Assembly (NCBI GenBank): GCA_028282465.1
Contig: JANQHX010000024.1
Coordinates: forward strand, 1 to 64,000
DNA: 64,000 nucleotides
Reading direction: 5' to 3'
Origin: Gynuella sp.
Lineage (GTDB): Bacteria; Pseudomonadota; Gammaproteobacteria; Pseudomonadales; Natronospirillaceae
Shown piece after piece: positions 36,188 to 46,270 of this stretch; within the stretch, counting starts at the first letter, position 1, and each line of letters begins with the position of its first letter. Both the position numbers and the translations under genes were made by a program. Under the pieces are notes generated by a model. That model was not told the DNA's origin. It saw only the letters and a program-made list of their open reading frames with translations, and did no database searches.

Positions 36188-36888
36188 CTAATTTGAAAGG
36201 CGTTCCAGTACTGATTTTTTATCAGAGTACTTTGGTCGTCCTTGGTATCTACCCGAGAAGTCATGTCACTGATTATCTCTGATATTTCAGGCTGAACCAT
36301 TTCACCGAAACCATCATGCTTTCTTTTTGCGTGTTGGTATTTTTTCAGTGCTTTCGTTTTCAGCAAATTTATTTCTACCGAGTCAGGCAATTGGTTGCAG
36401 GTTAAAATGACTTCTCGATAATCAGCACAGATGAAAGCGAGCTGCGCTTTAGTTAACAAAGTTTCTGGCTCTTTGTGACCTAAAGAAATGTAGTGATTAA
36501 TTAACGCATAGGCTGCATCGGATTGTTGTTTGTCTATGGCTATATGTGCAAGCTCAAGAAAAGCAGGGGCAAACTTCTTGTTTAATCGACTGCAATGGAG
36601 AAGGTGTTGTTGGTAATTATTTTTTTGATCCAACATTTTGAATGCTTGAGCCAAGTAGTAATGCCAAACCCCTTCCTGTGGATATCGCCTTAAAACCTGT
36701 TCTAAAAAAGATACAGCTTTTTCCCAATTATTGGTTTCCGAATATAGTTGAAAATAGATTTGAACCAGAGATTTATTGAAGCCATAAGCCCGTTGAAAGC
36801 GTTTCAGAATTTTTTGACAGGCTCTTGGACGGTGTTGCTTTAATGCCACACTCGCTTGAAGGAGTAACTGTTGTTGCTCTGTATGCAT
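36184..36888 (-). CDS. TPR-repeat protein, unknown function
   Basis: Helical-repeat protein with at least three TPR-like units: 'SLVQIYFQLYSETNNWEKAV', 'GVWHYYLAQAFKMLDQKNNY' and 'APAFLELAHIAIDKQQSDAA' (about residues 38-130). A charged C-terminal tail (about 185-234) is predicted disordered. There is no signal peptide, so it is probably cytoplasmic. I do not recognise a named family. The start ATG at 36888 has no strong ribosome site. It overlaps the chrA stop by 4 bases on the opposite strand. PilZ and DUF1631 genes nearby suggest, but do not prove, a signalling role. Confidence 0.6.
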   Translation of the reverse strand: MHTEQQQLLLQASVALKQHRPRACQKILKRFQRAYGFNKSLVQIYFQLYSETNNWEKAVSFLEQVLRRYPQEGVWHYYLAQAFKMLDQKNNYQQHLLHCSRLNKKFAPAFLELAHIAIDKQQSDAAYALINHYISLGHKEPETLLTKAQLAFICADYREVILTCNQLPDSVEINLLKTKALKKYQHAKRKHDGFGEMVQPEISEIISDMTSRVDTKDDQSTLIKNQYWNAFQIS

Positions 36889-37113
36889 TCGGGCTAACCT
36901 TGAGTAATAGTGCTCCTATACGTGCTAGAAATATTCCAGCAGGCCTATGACAGTTCAAATAAATTTGAGAGGCAAAGTAAAAAATCATTGGCGTGTTATT
37001 AATTTACTGATTGCGCAAATACTTATATTTGATGGAAATAAACTAAACGGGCCTACTATTTCTTTTATCAGGGCTATAGTGAAAAAACACACCTAGAATA
37101 ATTTTATTCACAA

Positions 37114-37749
37114 ATGGCACAGCAGTTTGACGATCTAAGGCTTTTGCCTGGTCATAACGTTCAACTAGAGCTCGATAGCTATACCACCATAAGAGATTCC
37201 TCTTTCTTTGTTGGATACAGGCGCGGGGGCTCGGTTATGGTCACAACTCCTCTTGTAAAAGGCGTGGCTCTTTCAGTCAAAATAGGCACCAAAGTGAAAG
37301 TAAGGTTTTTTGCGGATAAGTTGAGTAGCGCCTGTGCCTTCCGTACCGAAGTGATCCATGTTTCTACGGTTCCTTTTCCCCATCTGCACTTAGCAGTGCC
37401 CAATCAGTTTGAGCTAGGAGAAGTGCGCAAAGCGGTTAGAGCCCGAGTTGAAGTGATTTGTACACTGTTGGTGAAAGACCGTCAGTCTAAGCAATCAGGC
37501 ATCATTAAAGACCTGAGCATAAATGGTTGTCGGCTTGAAACCGTTGATATTGTTGGTGAGTCTGGTTCTGTGATGAAACTTGGTTTTCGGCTGATTGTTG
37601 TCGGAGTTGAAAAAGTGGTCAAAGTCAGTGCTCTTGTGAGATCGAGCACCGAAACTGAAGATGGCTTTGTCACAGGGGTCGAATTTATGGATGTTAAAGG
37701 CGAAGATAGAATCGCTATGCAAGCCTATGTTATGGCTCATCTGAGCTAG
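37114..37749 (+). CDS. PilZ-domain c-di-GMP receptor (YcgR-like)
   Basis: Two-domain c-di-GMP-binding protein. A YcgR-N-like beta domain (about 8-95) is followed by a PilZ domain (about 103-208). The ligand signatures are intact: R105-x3-R109 in 'EVRKAVRAR' and D133-x-S-x2-G138 in 'DLSINGCRLE'. YcgR proteins act on the flagellar motor or on surface behaviour. A target for this one cannot be told. The ATG at 37114 lacks an obvious ribosome site. It is convergent with the dctP-like gene (4-base overlap). The length is 211 aa. Confidence 0.85.
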   Translation: MAQQFDDLRLLPGHNVQLELDSYTTIRDSSFFVGYRRGGSVMVTTPLVKGVALSVKIGTKVKVRFFADKLSSACAFRTEVIHVSTVPFPHLHLAVPNQFELGEVRKAVRARVEVICTLLVKDRQSKQSGIIKDLSINGCRLETVDIVGESGSVMKLGFRLIVVGVEKVVKVSALVRSSTETEDGFVTGVEFMDVKGEDRIAMQAYVMAHLS

Positions 37750-38723
37750 GGGTTTGCTAGAGATTCCAAACTTTCAAACAAGTGCTCAGGCACCCAATCG
37801 TTCTTCACGGCCTTTTGCCAAACATCATATGCTTTGGTTTTAATCTCAAGAATATTAGCTGCTGTAGGCTTAGTGGTTGAAATACCTTGGTTTGTAAGCG
37901 CGTCGAAAGCTGCAGAATTTTGTCTACGGTTATTTTCGTCCAGTTTGTTCAAGTGTTTCGAAATCACTTGTAGCAAGATTTCTTTGTTTGGTTCTGATAA
38001 GCCTTTCAAGCTTTTTGATGAGAGTACTAACACACCCATGCTGTACATAACCGGCATTGGTGTTATGTACTTTACGCCAGTATGCCACCTTAATGTGATA
38101 GCCGCAGAAGGCGGGGCGATGAGCGCATCAAGCGCGCCGGTTTGCAGGGCTGTGCCCACTTCGCCCAAATTTAAATTAATGAAGTCGAGTCCAAACTCAT
38201 CTGCATAAAAGCGAATGGCGGGGTCGTCGGGAAGCCATAACTTTATTTGCTTCAGTTGTTCTAACGAAGAAACTGGTTGTCTGGAGAGTACATATGACAT
38301 ACCGCCATCCACTATGCCTGCTAGGTAATAATCTTTAGCTTGATTGGCTGATTCCAGTACTTCACTATCCAATGCATCTCTCGCGTTCAGAGCAGAGTCA
38401 TTGGTTTCAAAATAAAATGGTTGTCCATAAACTCGAATAGCTGGGAATGCTTGTGTCCATTCACTGGACGGACTGAGGGTGCCATGCAGTTGGCCAATTT
38501 TCATTTTTCGCTTAACTGCATCACCATCCCCCATAGAACCAGAACTATAGATTTTGATTTTCACTTCACCATTGGTACTGGCTTGTACCTCTTTTGCAAC
38601 TGCCCTAAGGGACTTCACCGCGAGGGTGCCCTCGGGATAAGCAGTCGCAATTTTTATGGTTTTGGAGTATGAGCTGAGTGGGAGTAGTAGAGTGGCTAAT
38701 AAAATAATAAGTCGCATGATCAT
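37746..38723 (-). CDS. TRAP-type (DctP family) periplasmic solute-binding protein, orphan
   Basis: Predicted periplasmic binding protein of a TRAP transporter. A signal peptide (about 1-20) precedes 'KIATAYPEGTLAVKSLRAVA', 'GEVKIKIYSSGSMGDGDAV' and the family region 'LWLPDDPAIRFYADEFGLDF'. The organic-anion-binding Arg of the family probably lies in this last stretch. 'LQTGALDALIAPPSAA' also fits. No DctQ/DctM membrane genes are nearby, so it must pair with a distant transporter or act alone. The start could be 38723 or 38717, since both are Met codons. The length is 325 aa. It is divergent from ftsB. Confidence 0.82.
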   Translation of the reverse strand: MIMRLIILLATLLLPLSSYSKTIKIATAYPEGTLAVKSLRAVAKEVQASTNGEVKIKIYSSGSMGDGDAVKRKMKIGQLHGTLSPSSEWTQAFPAIRVYGQPFYFETNDSALNARDALDSEVLESANQAKDYYLAGIVDGGMSYVLSRQPVSSLEQLKQIKLWLPDDPAIRFYADEFGLDFINLNLGEVGTALQTGALDALIAPPSAAITLRWHTGVKYITPMPVMYSMGVLVLSSKSLKGLSEPNKEILLQVISKHLNKLDENNRRQNSAAFDALTNQGISTTKPTAANILEIKTKAYDVWQKAVKNDWVPEHLFESLESLANP

Positions 38724-38814
38724 TAGTTTAGCAAAAACCCTTATGCTCTTTCACCACTGTTGCAGAATTATGAAGCTGTGATCAGCAGACCAATTCTGTT
38801 ACCTTTCTCTCCCT

Positions 38815-39093
38815 ATGAGATGGATCACATTACTTTTACTTCTATGCCTTATTGGGCTGCAATTCAGAGTTTGGGTGGGCGAACGTAGTCTGGCCGAAAT
38901 CGCTGCACTTGAAGGCAAAATAGAAGACAAAAATGTTCAAATAGAGGTTCAGGATGGTATCAACCAAGACCTGAGAGATCGCATTTCTGATTTGAAAACC
39001 GGCACAGATGCCATTGAAGAAAAAGCCCGCAGTGAACTAGGGTTGATAAAAGATGATGAGGTTTTCGTCATAGTGGTAGAAAGCGATCAGTAG
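38815..39093 (+). CDS. ftsB: Cell division protein FtsB
   Basis: Small bitopic divisome protein that forms a complex with FtsQ and FtsL. One N-terminal membrane helix (about 3-20, 'WITLLLLLCLIGLQFRVWVG') precedes a periplasmic coiled coil (about 28-65) and the conserved 'EEKARSELGLIKDDEVFVIV' end. The length of 92 aa is typical. It is followed 2 bases later by ispD, the common ftsB-ispD-ispF run. Confidence 0.93.
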   Translation: MRWITLLLLLCLIGLQFRVWVGERSLAEIAALEGKIEDKNVQIEVQDGINQDLRDRISDLKTGTDAIEEKARSELGLIKDDEVFVIVVESDQ

Positions 39094-39095
39094 TT

Positions 39096-39809
39096 ATGTC
39101 TCTCCCAAAAATCTGGGCTGTATTGCCCGCAGCTGGAATCGGCTCGCGAATGTGCAGTTCCGTTCCGAAGCAATATCTCCATATTAATGAGCAAACGGTT
39201 ACTGAGTTGACTTTACAACGGTTGTCAAAGCTCAACGAAATTTCTGGGGCTATTGTGGCTTTGCATGCTGAAGACAGTTACTGGAATCGGCAAAACCTTC
39301 CCGGTTCCATAACTGTTGAAACAGTGGTTGGTGGACATCAAAGGTCAGAGTCAGTACTGCATGCTTTGGACTATTTATTCAAACACGAAAGCCCGGACTG
39401 CTGGGTGCTGGTCCATGACATGGCTAGACCCTGTGTCAGAACCCAGGATATTCAAAAGCTAATCAACCTTTGTGTACAGAAAAATCGAGGCGGCATTCTT
39501 GCTGTTCCTGTGATCGACACACTGAAAAAGCAAAACACCGAAACACTTCCAGACATTGCAGAAACCCGGCCAAGATCGGGCCTGTGGCAGGCTCAAACGC
39601 CGCAATTCTTTCCGTTAATCCAGCTTCGAGATGCCTTGCTGTCTGCTCACCGGTCTGGCTTTGAAGTGACTGATGAGTCATCAGCTGTTGAGCAGGTATT
39701 CAATGCATCGCCACTGCTAGTGAAAAGTCATAGAGACAATATAAAAATTACAGAGCCAGAGGATCTTCAGTTGGCTAGATATTTTTTGGAGATGCAAAGT
39801 AAATGCTAA
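39096..39809 (+). CDS. ispD: 2-C-methyl-D-erythritol 4-phosphate cytidylyltransferase
   Basis: Third step of the MEP isoprenoid pathway: transfers CMP to MEP. A nucleotidyltransferase fold with '[20 protein letters not shown]' (about 8-27) precedes '[12 protein letters not shown]', '[11 protein letters not shown]' and '[11 protein letters not shown]'. The length of 237 aa is standard. Its 3' end overlaps ispF by 7 bases, so the two are translationally coupled. Confidence 0.96.
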   Translation: MSLPKIWAVLPAAGIGSRMCSSVPKQYLHINEQTVTELTLQRLSKLNEISGAIVALHAEDSYWNRQNLPGSITVETVVGGHQRSESVLHALDYLFKHESPDCWVLVHDMARPCVRTQDIQKLINLCVQKNRGGILAVPVIDTLKKQNTETLPDIAETRPRSGLWQAQTPQFFPLIQLRDALLSAHRSGFEVTDESSAVEQVFNASPLLVKSHRDNIKITEPEDLQLARYFLEMQSKC

Positions 39810-40294
39810 GAATTGGTCAAGGATTTGATGTTCATAAATTCGGAGCCCCATCAGAGAACAGTTTTATCACTATCGGCGGAATAAAAATCGACTACTCCTT
39901 TCCTCTGTTGGCCCATTCAGATGGTGATGTATTAGTGCATGCGCTAATGGATGCTCTCCTAGGGGCGCTTAGTCTTGGAGATATTGGTCATCACTTTCCT
40001 GACACTGATCCTGCTTTTGCGGATGCAGACAGTCGAATTCTGTTGCAAAAGGTAATGGAGTCGATTTCTGGAAAGGGCTACTCAGTTGTTAACGCAGATA
40101 TGACCCTAATCGCTCAAGCCCCAAAAATGGCTCCCCACATTTCAGGAATGAGGGCAAATCTAGCCCAAGATTTAAATGTCGAAGTGGATCAGGTGAACGT
40201 TAAAGCAACCACCACTGAGAAGCTTGGATTCACTGGTAGAGGTGAGGGGATTGCTGCACAGGCAGTGGTGTTGCTACAGAAGACTCCGTCATGA
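39803..40294 (+). CDS. ispF: 2-C-methyl-D-erythritol 2,4-cyclodiphosphate synthase
   Basis: Fifth step of the MEP pathway: cyclises CDP-ME-2-phosphate and releases CMP. Zn ligands Asp8 and His10 lie in '[10 protein letters not shown]', with His42 in the '[20 protein letters not shown]' region. '[11 protein letters not shown]' and '[20 protein letters not shown]' complete the family signature. The length of 163 aa is standard. It overlaps ispD (7 bases) and truD (4 bases). Confidence 0.97.
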   Translation: MLRIGQGFDVHKFGAPSENSFITIGGIKIDYSFPLLAHSDGDVLVHALMDALLGALSLGDIGHHFPDTDPAFADADSRILLQKVMESISGKGYSVVNADMTLIAQAPKMAPHISGMRANLAQDLNVEVDQVNVKATTTEKLGFTGRGEGIAAQAVVLLQKTPS

Positions 40295-41346
40295 GCGATA
40301 CCCATTCTTGGCCAAAAGCATACCCAGACCTCAATTATAAAGCGGAATTGAAAAGTGAACCTTCTCATTTCCATGTTTCTGAAACTTTAGGGTTCGATTT
40401 CACGGGAGAGGGTGAGCATCTCTATCTGTATGTTGAAAAAGTCGGCCAAAATACCGCTTGGGTAGCGAAGCAACTGGCTAAGTGGGCCGATGTTCATTCA
40501 AAACACGTTTCATATGCAGGTCTAAAAGACAGACAGGCGATTACTAAGCAATGGTTCAGTATTTGGTTGCCAGGAAGGGCTGATCCCGATTCTAAATTAG
40601 AGGTTGAAGGGGTAAATGTATTATCAACGATTCGCCACAAAGCCAAGTTGCAACGAGGCGCCCTTCAAAAAAATGCCTTTGTGATCGTGCTGAAGAATAC
40701 TGTGAGTCATTCAGGGGATGCCTTATCTGAAGTAGATCGAATAAAAATTGAATCTCGGCTGACTCAGATTCGTGACCATGGGGTGCCCAATTATTTCGGC
40801 GACCAACGATTCGGTCGTTCTGGGGGCAATGTCGAAGAGGCCATCAAATCCCTGGGTAATAAGCGACTCAAGCACGATAAAAAGTCCATTCTTTTGTCTT
40901 CCTTGAGGTCTTATTTATTTAATCAATTGTTAGCCAGTCGGGTAACTGCCAACACCTGGGAAATTCCTCGGGCAGAAGAACCAGTGATGCTGGAAGGCTC
41001 GCGAAGTTGGTTTTTAAACGGCAGTGAAGAAAATATTAATGAGCGAATATCGGCTTGGGATTGTCATCCCACAGGTATGCTTTTCGGAGACCTATCTGAG
41101 CAAGAGCAGAGTTCCGGTCATGTGAAAGACGAAGTGACTTTCTTCGAATCCTGGCCTGATATTGCACAAGTGTTAAAAACCCAGAGGCTTAAAGCAGGTC
41201 GGCGTAGTTTGCGGATGAGACCTAAAGATCTCTCATGGACTTGGCAGTCTAATGACCTCACTTTGACCTTTGAATTACCTCCAGGGCAATACGCCACAAC
41301 CTTTATTACCGAGCTGTTTGATTGTTATGAGAATTCTCCTGAGTAA
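40291..41346 (+). CDS. truD: tRNA pseudouridine(13) synthase TruD
   Basis: Makes pseudouridine 13 in tRNA-Glu and other tRNAs. The catalytic Asp80 lies in '[19 protein letters not shown]'. '[20 protein letters not shown]' (about 165-184) and the C-terminal '[15 protein letters not shown]' are family marks. The length of 351 aa is typical. It overlaps ispF by 4 bases. Its own 3' end overlaps surE by 20 bases, the usual truD-surE layout. Confidence 0.96.
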   Translation: MSDTHSWPKAYPDLNYKAELKSEPSHFHVSETLGFDFTGEGEHLYLYVEKVGQNTAWVAKQLAKWADVHSKHVSYAGLKDRQAITKQWFSIWLPGRADPDSKLEVEGVNVLSTIRHKAKLQRGALQKNAFVIVLKNTVSHSGDALSEVDRIKIESRLTQIRDHGVPNYFGDQRFGRSGGNVEEAIKSLGNKRLKHDKKSILLSSLRSYLFNQLLASRVTANTWEIPRAEEPVMLEGSRSWFLNGSEENINERISAWDCHPTGMLFGDLSEQEQSSGHVKDEVTFFESWPDIAQVLKTQRLKAGRRSLRMRPKDLSWTWQSNDLTLTFELPPGQYATTFITELFDCYENSPE

Positions 41347-42049
41347 CGATGATGGAATTTATGCAAGAGGGATTAACCTCTTACACGACCACTTGAGCCA
41401 AACTCACCAAGTAACTGTGGTCGCCCCAGATCGGGACAGTTCAGGGGTGAGCCAGAGCCTCACATTGCATCGCCCATTGCGGGTTAGGCACATTGATGCC
41501 CACCGAATTCTTATTGATGGTACGCCAACCGACTGCGTAAATATGGCCACCCGAGGTTTACTACCTGAAAGTCCAGACGTAGTGATATCTGGAATTAATC
41601 ATGGTGCGAATCTAGGAGACGATGTGATGTATTCCGGCACTGTTGCTGCTGCCATGGAGGGTCGTTTTGCAGCGCCACTCTCAATCGCAGTTTCACTAGT
41701 GGGTAGTAATCATTTTGAATCGGCTATTCGTGTTGTGGATCAGGTATTAGCCCAAGCTCAACCGTGGAATGCCAATCACGGAAGAGTGTTAAACATTAAT
41801 GTGCCGGATTTACCCTGGAATGAAATTAAAGGAATCAAAGTTCTTGAGTTGGGCCAAAGGGGGGTTGGGCAGCCCATTATTACCGAACAAGATCCAAGAG
41901 GGATTACCAGGCATTGGATAGGTAAAGCAGGTAAGGGTTTTGGTGTCGATTTCGAGGCCATATCGGATGGTTATGCCGTGATTACGCCTATTCATACCGA
42001 CTTAACAGATTACCAAGCGCTATCTGCAATGAAGGATTTGTTTCAATGA
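41327..42049 (+). CDS. surE: 5'/3'-nucleotidase SurE
   Basis: Survival-type nucleoside-monophosphate phosphatase with additional exopolyphosphatase activity in E. coli. The N-terminus '[16 protein letters not shown]' carries the metal-binding Asp8-Asp9. Ser39 follows in 'DRDSSGVSQSLTL', with 'DGTPTDCVNMA' and 'SGINHGANLGDDVMYSGTVA' further on. The ATG at 41327 is the family start. The frame opens further up within truD. The length is 240 aa. The stop overlaps the pcm start by 4 bases. Confidence 0.95.
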   Translation: MRILLSNDDGIYARGINLLHDHLSQTHQVTVVAPDRDSSGVSQSLTLHRPLRVRHIDAHRILIDGTPTDCVNMATRGLLPESPDVVISGINHGANLGDDVMYSGTVAAAMEGRFAAPLSIAVSLVGSNHFESAIRVVDQVLAQAQPWNANHGRVLNINVPDLPWNEIKGIKVLELGQRGVGQPIITEQDPRGITRHWIGKAGKGFGVDFEAISDGYAVITPIHTDLTDYQALSAMKDLFQ

Positions 42050-42705
42050 ATCTCGATGGCATTGGGATGACCTCCAGGCGCACTCGCGAACGACTGATAA
42101 ATCGTTTGATTGACCAAGGCATAACCAACATTGATGTCATCAACGCCTTTCGTCAAACACCAAGGCATATTTTTGTAGATGAAGCGCTTGGGCATCGTGC
42201 TTATGAGGATACATCCCTTCCCATCGGCTATGGACAGACCATTTCCCAGCCCTACATAGTTGCCAAAATGACCGAGTTGCTCTTGCGAGATGGGGTACCT
42301 CAAAGAGTGTTAGAGATTGGCACTGGCTCGGGGTTTCAAACAACTATTTTGGCTCAACTGGTACCAATGGTTTTCTCATGCGAGCGTATTAAACCTCTGC
42401 AGGATAAAGCGAGGAGCCGGCTTCGTACTCTGGGTCTTCACAATACCCATTTAAAATATTCAGACGGTGGCTTTGGCTGGTCTGAACAAGCGCCATTTGA
42501 TGCCATCATTGCGACTTGCGCGCCCAATGATATTCCTCAGGAATTAAAGGCTCAGCTGTCGGAAAACGGCGGTCGTCTAGTGATTCCTGTAGGGGGTGAC
42601 AATCAACAACTGGTTATGGTTACTAAAATGGGCGATGAACTAAAAACTGAAACTTTTGACTCAGTGGTTTTCGTGCCGCTGGTTCGTGGATTAGAAAAAG
42701 CTTAA
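42046..42705 (+). CDS. pcm: Protein-L-isoaspartate O-methyltransferase
   Basis: Repairs isomerised Asp/Asn residues in aged proteins using SAM. 'GYGQTISQPYIVAKMTELLL' (about 65-84) is the family substrate-side motif. SAM motif I, 'VLEIGTGSGFQTTILAQL', follows. The C-terminus 'RLVIPVGGDNQQLVMV' is typical. The length of 219 aa is normal. It is coupled to surE (ATGA overlap) and followed by the DUF368 gene 19 bases later. Confidence 0.95.
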   Translation: MNLDGIGMTSRRTRERLINRLIDQGITNIDVINAFRQTPRHIFVDEALGHRAYEDTSLPIGYGQTISQPYIVAKMTELLLRDGVPQRVLEIGTGSGFQTTILAQLVPMVFSCERIKPLQDKARSRLRTLGLHNTHLKYSDGGFGWSEQAPFDAIIATCAPNDIPQELKAQLSENGGRLVIPVGGDNQQLVMVTKMGDELKTETFDSVVFVPLVRGLEKA

Positions 42706-42724
42706 TAAAACAAGGAAATAAAAC

Positions 42725-43597
42725 ATGTGGAAGTTAGCCTTACGATGGTTTCTCACCGGAATGGCGATGGGGTGTGCTGACGTGGTTCCCGGAGTGTCCG
42801 GGGGAACCATGGCATATATTTCAGGAATTTATAACCGTCTCATGACAGCATTGAGCAGTATTGATGTAACGGCAGTGAAGCTACTGTTTAAGGGTAAGAT
42901 CAAGCAGCTTTGGAAGCATGTTGACGCCAATTTCTTATGCTTAGTCTTCGCGGGTATTCTTTCCGCGATTTTCTTACTCGCCGGTATGATTGATTACTGT
43001 CTGGAGCATTACCCCCCAGTGGTTTGGTCTTTCTTCAGCGGTTTAATTCTTTGTTCCGGTGCACTGCTTTTAAAACAGGTACCAATCAATAATCTGATTA
43101 AAGCTGGCTTCTTTGTTTTAGGTGTTGCTTTTGTTGTTTCCATTACCTTCTTAAAGCCGACAGAAGTAGAAGCGGGTTACGCATTCATCTTTTTCGGTGG
43201 GATGATCGCCATTACTGCAATGATTCTTCCGGGTATTTCTGGAAGTATGATTCTTCTTCTAATTGGGCTTTACGGCCCTGTCATTGAGGCTGTGCATGAG
43301 TTTCAAATTGATATTCTGGCTGTAATGGCCTTTGGCTGTATAACTGGTTTGCTAGTCTTTCCCAGAATTCTGAACTATCTGCTTACCAAATTTCATGATT
43401 ACACCATGGCTGGGCTCACCGGAATTGTGCTGGGATCATTATTTACGATCTGGCCATGGCGTTTTGAAGGACAGGTTATGACTCCATCTGGTTATGAAAT
43501 AGCCAGTAACCTTTCAGGGTTCATTGGCAGTGCATTAGTATTCTTCATTATCGGAATGTTGCTGGTTTGGTGCATTTCCTTTTTGTCGAAAAAATAA
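42725..43597 (+). CDS. popT: DUF368 membrane protein, predicted polyprenyl-phosphate translocase (PopT)
   Basis: Multi-span membrane protein of the DUF368 family. A Vibrio member, PopT, was shown to recycle undecaprenyl phosphate across the membrane. The two inverted-repeat signatures are 'CADVVPGVSGGTMAYISGIY' (about 17-36) and 'ITAMILPGISGSMILLLIGL' (about 160-180). About eight membrane helices fill the 290 residues. The ATG has a weak AAGGAA site. In Pseudomonas this slot between pcm and nlpD is held by a DedA/YqaA-type gene. Here DUF368 replaces it. Confidence 0.82.
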   Translation: MWKLALRWFLTGMAMGCADVVPGVSGGTMAYISGIYNRLMTALSSIDVTAVKLLFKGKIKQLWKHVDANFLCLVFAGILSAIFLLAGMIDYCLEHYPPVVWSFFSGLILCSGALLLKQVPINNLIKAGFFVLGVAFVVSITFLKPTEVEAGYAFIFFGGMIAITAMILPGISGSMILLLIGLYGPVIEAVHEFQIDILAVMAFGCITGLLVFPRILNYLLTKFHDYTMAGLTGIVLGSLFTIWPWRFEGQVMTPSGYEIASNLSGFIGSALVFFIIGMLLVWCISFLSKK

Positions 43598-43757
43598 ACA
43601 TACAAAAATTTGTTTTCGGTCACGAAATTTAAAATATTTAGAATAATTAGTTTTAATGATTTTTTCTTTTATTGTTTTTTTGTATGAACACCGGTAGAGA
43701 GTCAAGGATTGTATGCTCAAAAACTTGTCTAACAATATTCAAAAAACGTAGAAAAAT

Positions 43758-44555
43758 ATGCTCGTCACAGGCTTAAAACACTGTTCGATAACCATTTTGG
43801 TGCTTCTACTTTGGGGTTGTATTAACAACCCAGAATTCAGTAGTTTGGGTAACGAAAAGGCCGAGAAACCAGCAGTGGTGGAAACACCCCCAAAGCACTA
43901 CAAAGTGAAGCGTGGTGATACGCTATATTCCATCGCATGGCGCTTTAATCTGGACTATCGGGGGTTGGCGAGCACTAACAACATAAAACCGCCGTACACA
44001 ATTCGTCCAGGACAGCAATTGTCACTTGATGTAACAGAAAAAAAAGCGCAACCACCCACGATGTTACCGAGCGGTAGTACAAATAATGTTCTGGACAAAA
44101 CTAATACAAATATTGTGAATTCAGGTAATAGCCAAAAAAATGACGCCAATAAGCCAAGTCAAGAGTTTGTAGAGACTCAACAACTTCGGTGGTCTTGGCC
44201 GCATAACGGGAAAATAGTGCGAACATTTGGAGAAAATGGTTCTCTGTCCAAGGGTGTTGATATAGCGGGGGCTTTGGGGGAATCTGTAATGGCAGCAGCA
44301 ACCGGCAAGGTGGTTTTCGCAGGCAACGGCTTACGAGGTTATGGCAACCTAATCATCATTGAGCACAACGACCAATATTTGAGTGCTTATGGTTTTAACC
44401 GCAAAATTCTCGTTGAAGAGAAACAAGTCGTTAACCGCGGAGAAAAAATCGCAGAGCTGGGGGTAGAGGGTTCATCTGGGGATCCCTTACTCCATTTTGA
44501 AATCCGAAAGGATGGAAAGCCGGTTGATCCAGTCAACTACTTGCCAAGGCGTTAA
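43758..44555 (+). CDS. nlpD: NlpD-like lipoprotein, amidase activator
   Basis: Outer-membrane lipoprotein that activates the amidase AmiC during septum splitting. A signal sequence ends at a lipobox (L-L-W-G-C21). A LysM domain (about 47-92, 'YKVKRGDTLYSIAWRF') binds peptidoglycan. After a Pro/Asn-rich linker comes a degenerate LytM/M23 domain (about 150-262), with 'SKGVDIAGALGESVMAAATG' and 'LLHFEIRKDGKPVDPVNYLP'. The catalytic metal-site residues are incomplete, as in E. coli NlpD. The length is 265 aa. It is directly upstream of rpoS, and an rpoS promoter inside nlpD is usual in the family. Confidence 0.92.
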   Translation: MLVTGLKHCSITILVLLLWGCINNPEFSSLGNEKAEKPAVVETPPKHYKVKRGDTLYSIAWRFNLDYRGLASTNNIKPPYTIRPGQQLSLDVTEKKAQPPTMLPSGSTNNVLDKTNTNIVNSGNSQKNDANKPSQEFVETQQLRWSWPHNGKIVRTFGENGSLSKGVDIAGALGESVMAAATGKVVFAGNGLRGYGNLIIIEHNDQYLSAYGFNRKILVEEKQVVNRGEKIAELGVEGSSGDPLLHFEIRKDGKPVDPVNYLPRR

Positions 44556-44579
44556 CGGCAAAACCGCTGACTGGAGAAG

Positions 44580-45725
<1,146 letters not shown>

Positions 45726-45759
45726 AAACTGATTAAGAAAAAACTTGTTAGCACAAGTA

Positions 45760-45785
45760 AAAAAGGCTCCGCAAGGAGCCTTTTT
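45760..45785. terminator. Bidirectional terminator between rpoS and fdxA
   Basis: An 11-bp perfect stem, AAAAAGGCTCC (45760-45770) with GGAGCCTTTTT (45775-45785), has a GCAA tetraloop. T-runs occur on both strands. The flanking genes converge. Confidence 0.93.
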
Positions 45786-45797
45786 AGTTTTTAAAAA

Positions 45798-46121
45798 CTA
45801 CTTTTCCAGATACTGAATTTTATCTGGTACGCCGTCCCATTCCGAAGCATCAGGCAGAGGATCTTTTTGTTCTGTGATGTTTGGCCAAACTTCAGATAGC
45901 TCTGCATTTAATGGAATAAAATGCTGCTGATCATTAGGCACTTCATCTTCAGAAACGATGGCTTCTGCTGGGCACTCAGGCTCACACAAAGCACAATCAA
46001 TACACTCATCCGGATGAATAACCAAAAAATTTGGGCCTTCGTAGAAACAGTCTACCGGGCACACTTCCACACAGTCGGTATATTTGCATTTAATACAGTT
46101 GTCCATCACAACGAATGCCAT
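45798..46121 (-). CDS. fdxA: 7Fe-8S ferredoxin FdxA
   Basis: Small electron carrier with one 3Fe-4S and one 4Fe-4S cluster. The N-terminal Cys set is C9, C12, C17, C21 and C25. The second cluster Cys run is '[17 protein letters not shown]' (about 39-53), followed by the long C-terminal tail typical of Azotobacter-type FdI. The length of 107 aa is standard. An AGGAGA ribosome site is seen. It is next to mutS and rpoS, as in Pseudomonas. Its redox partner is unknown. Confidence 0.95.
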   Translation of the reverse strand: MAFVVMDNCIKCKYTDCVEVCPVDCFYEGPNFLVIHPDECIDCALCEPECPAEAIVSEDEVPNDQQHFIPLNAELSEVWPNITEQKDPLPDASEWDGVPDKIQYLEK

Positions 46122-46270
46122 GACTTTTCTCCTAAAGGTCCTGATATTTATCTAAAAATTTCGAGGAGCGTATTCTAGAGACGCGTTAGCCCAAAGCCAA
46201 GATAAGTAACCGTTTTTAAACCGAAAAAAACTATACGATTTTGTTATAAGCCCTTGGCATTTCGCATCCA

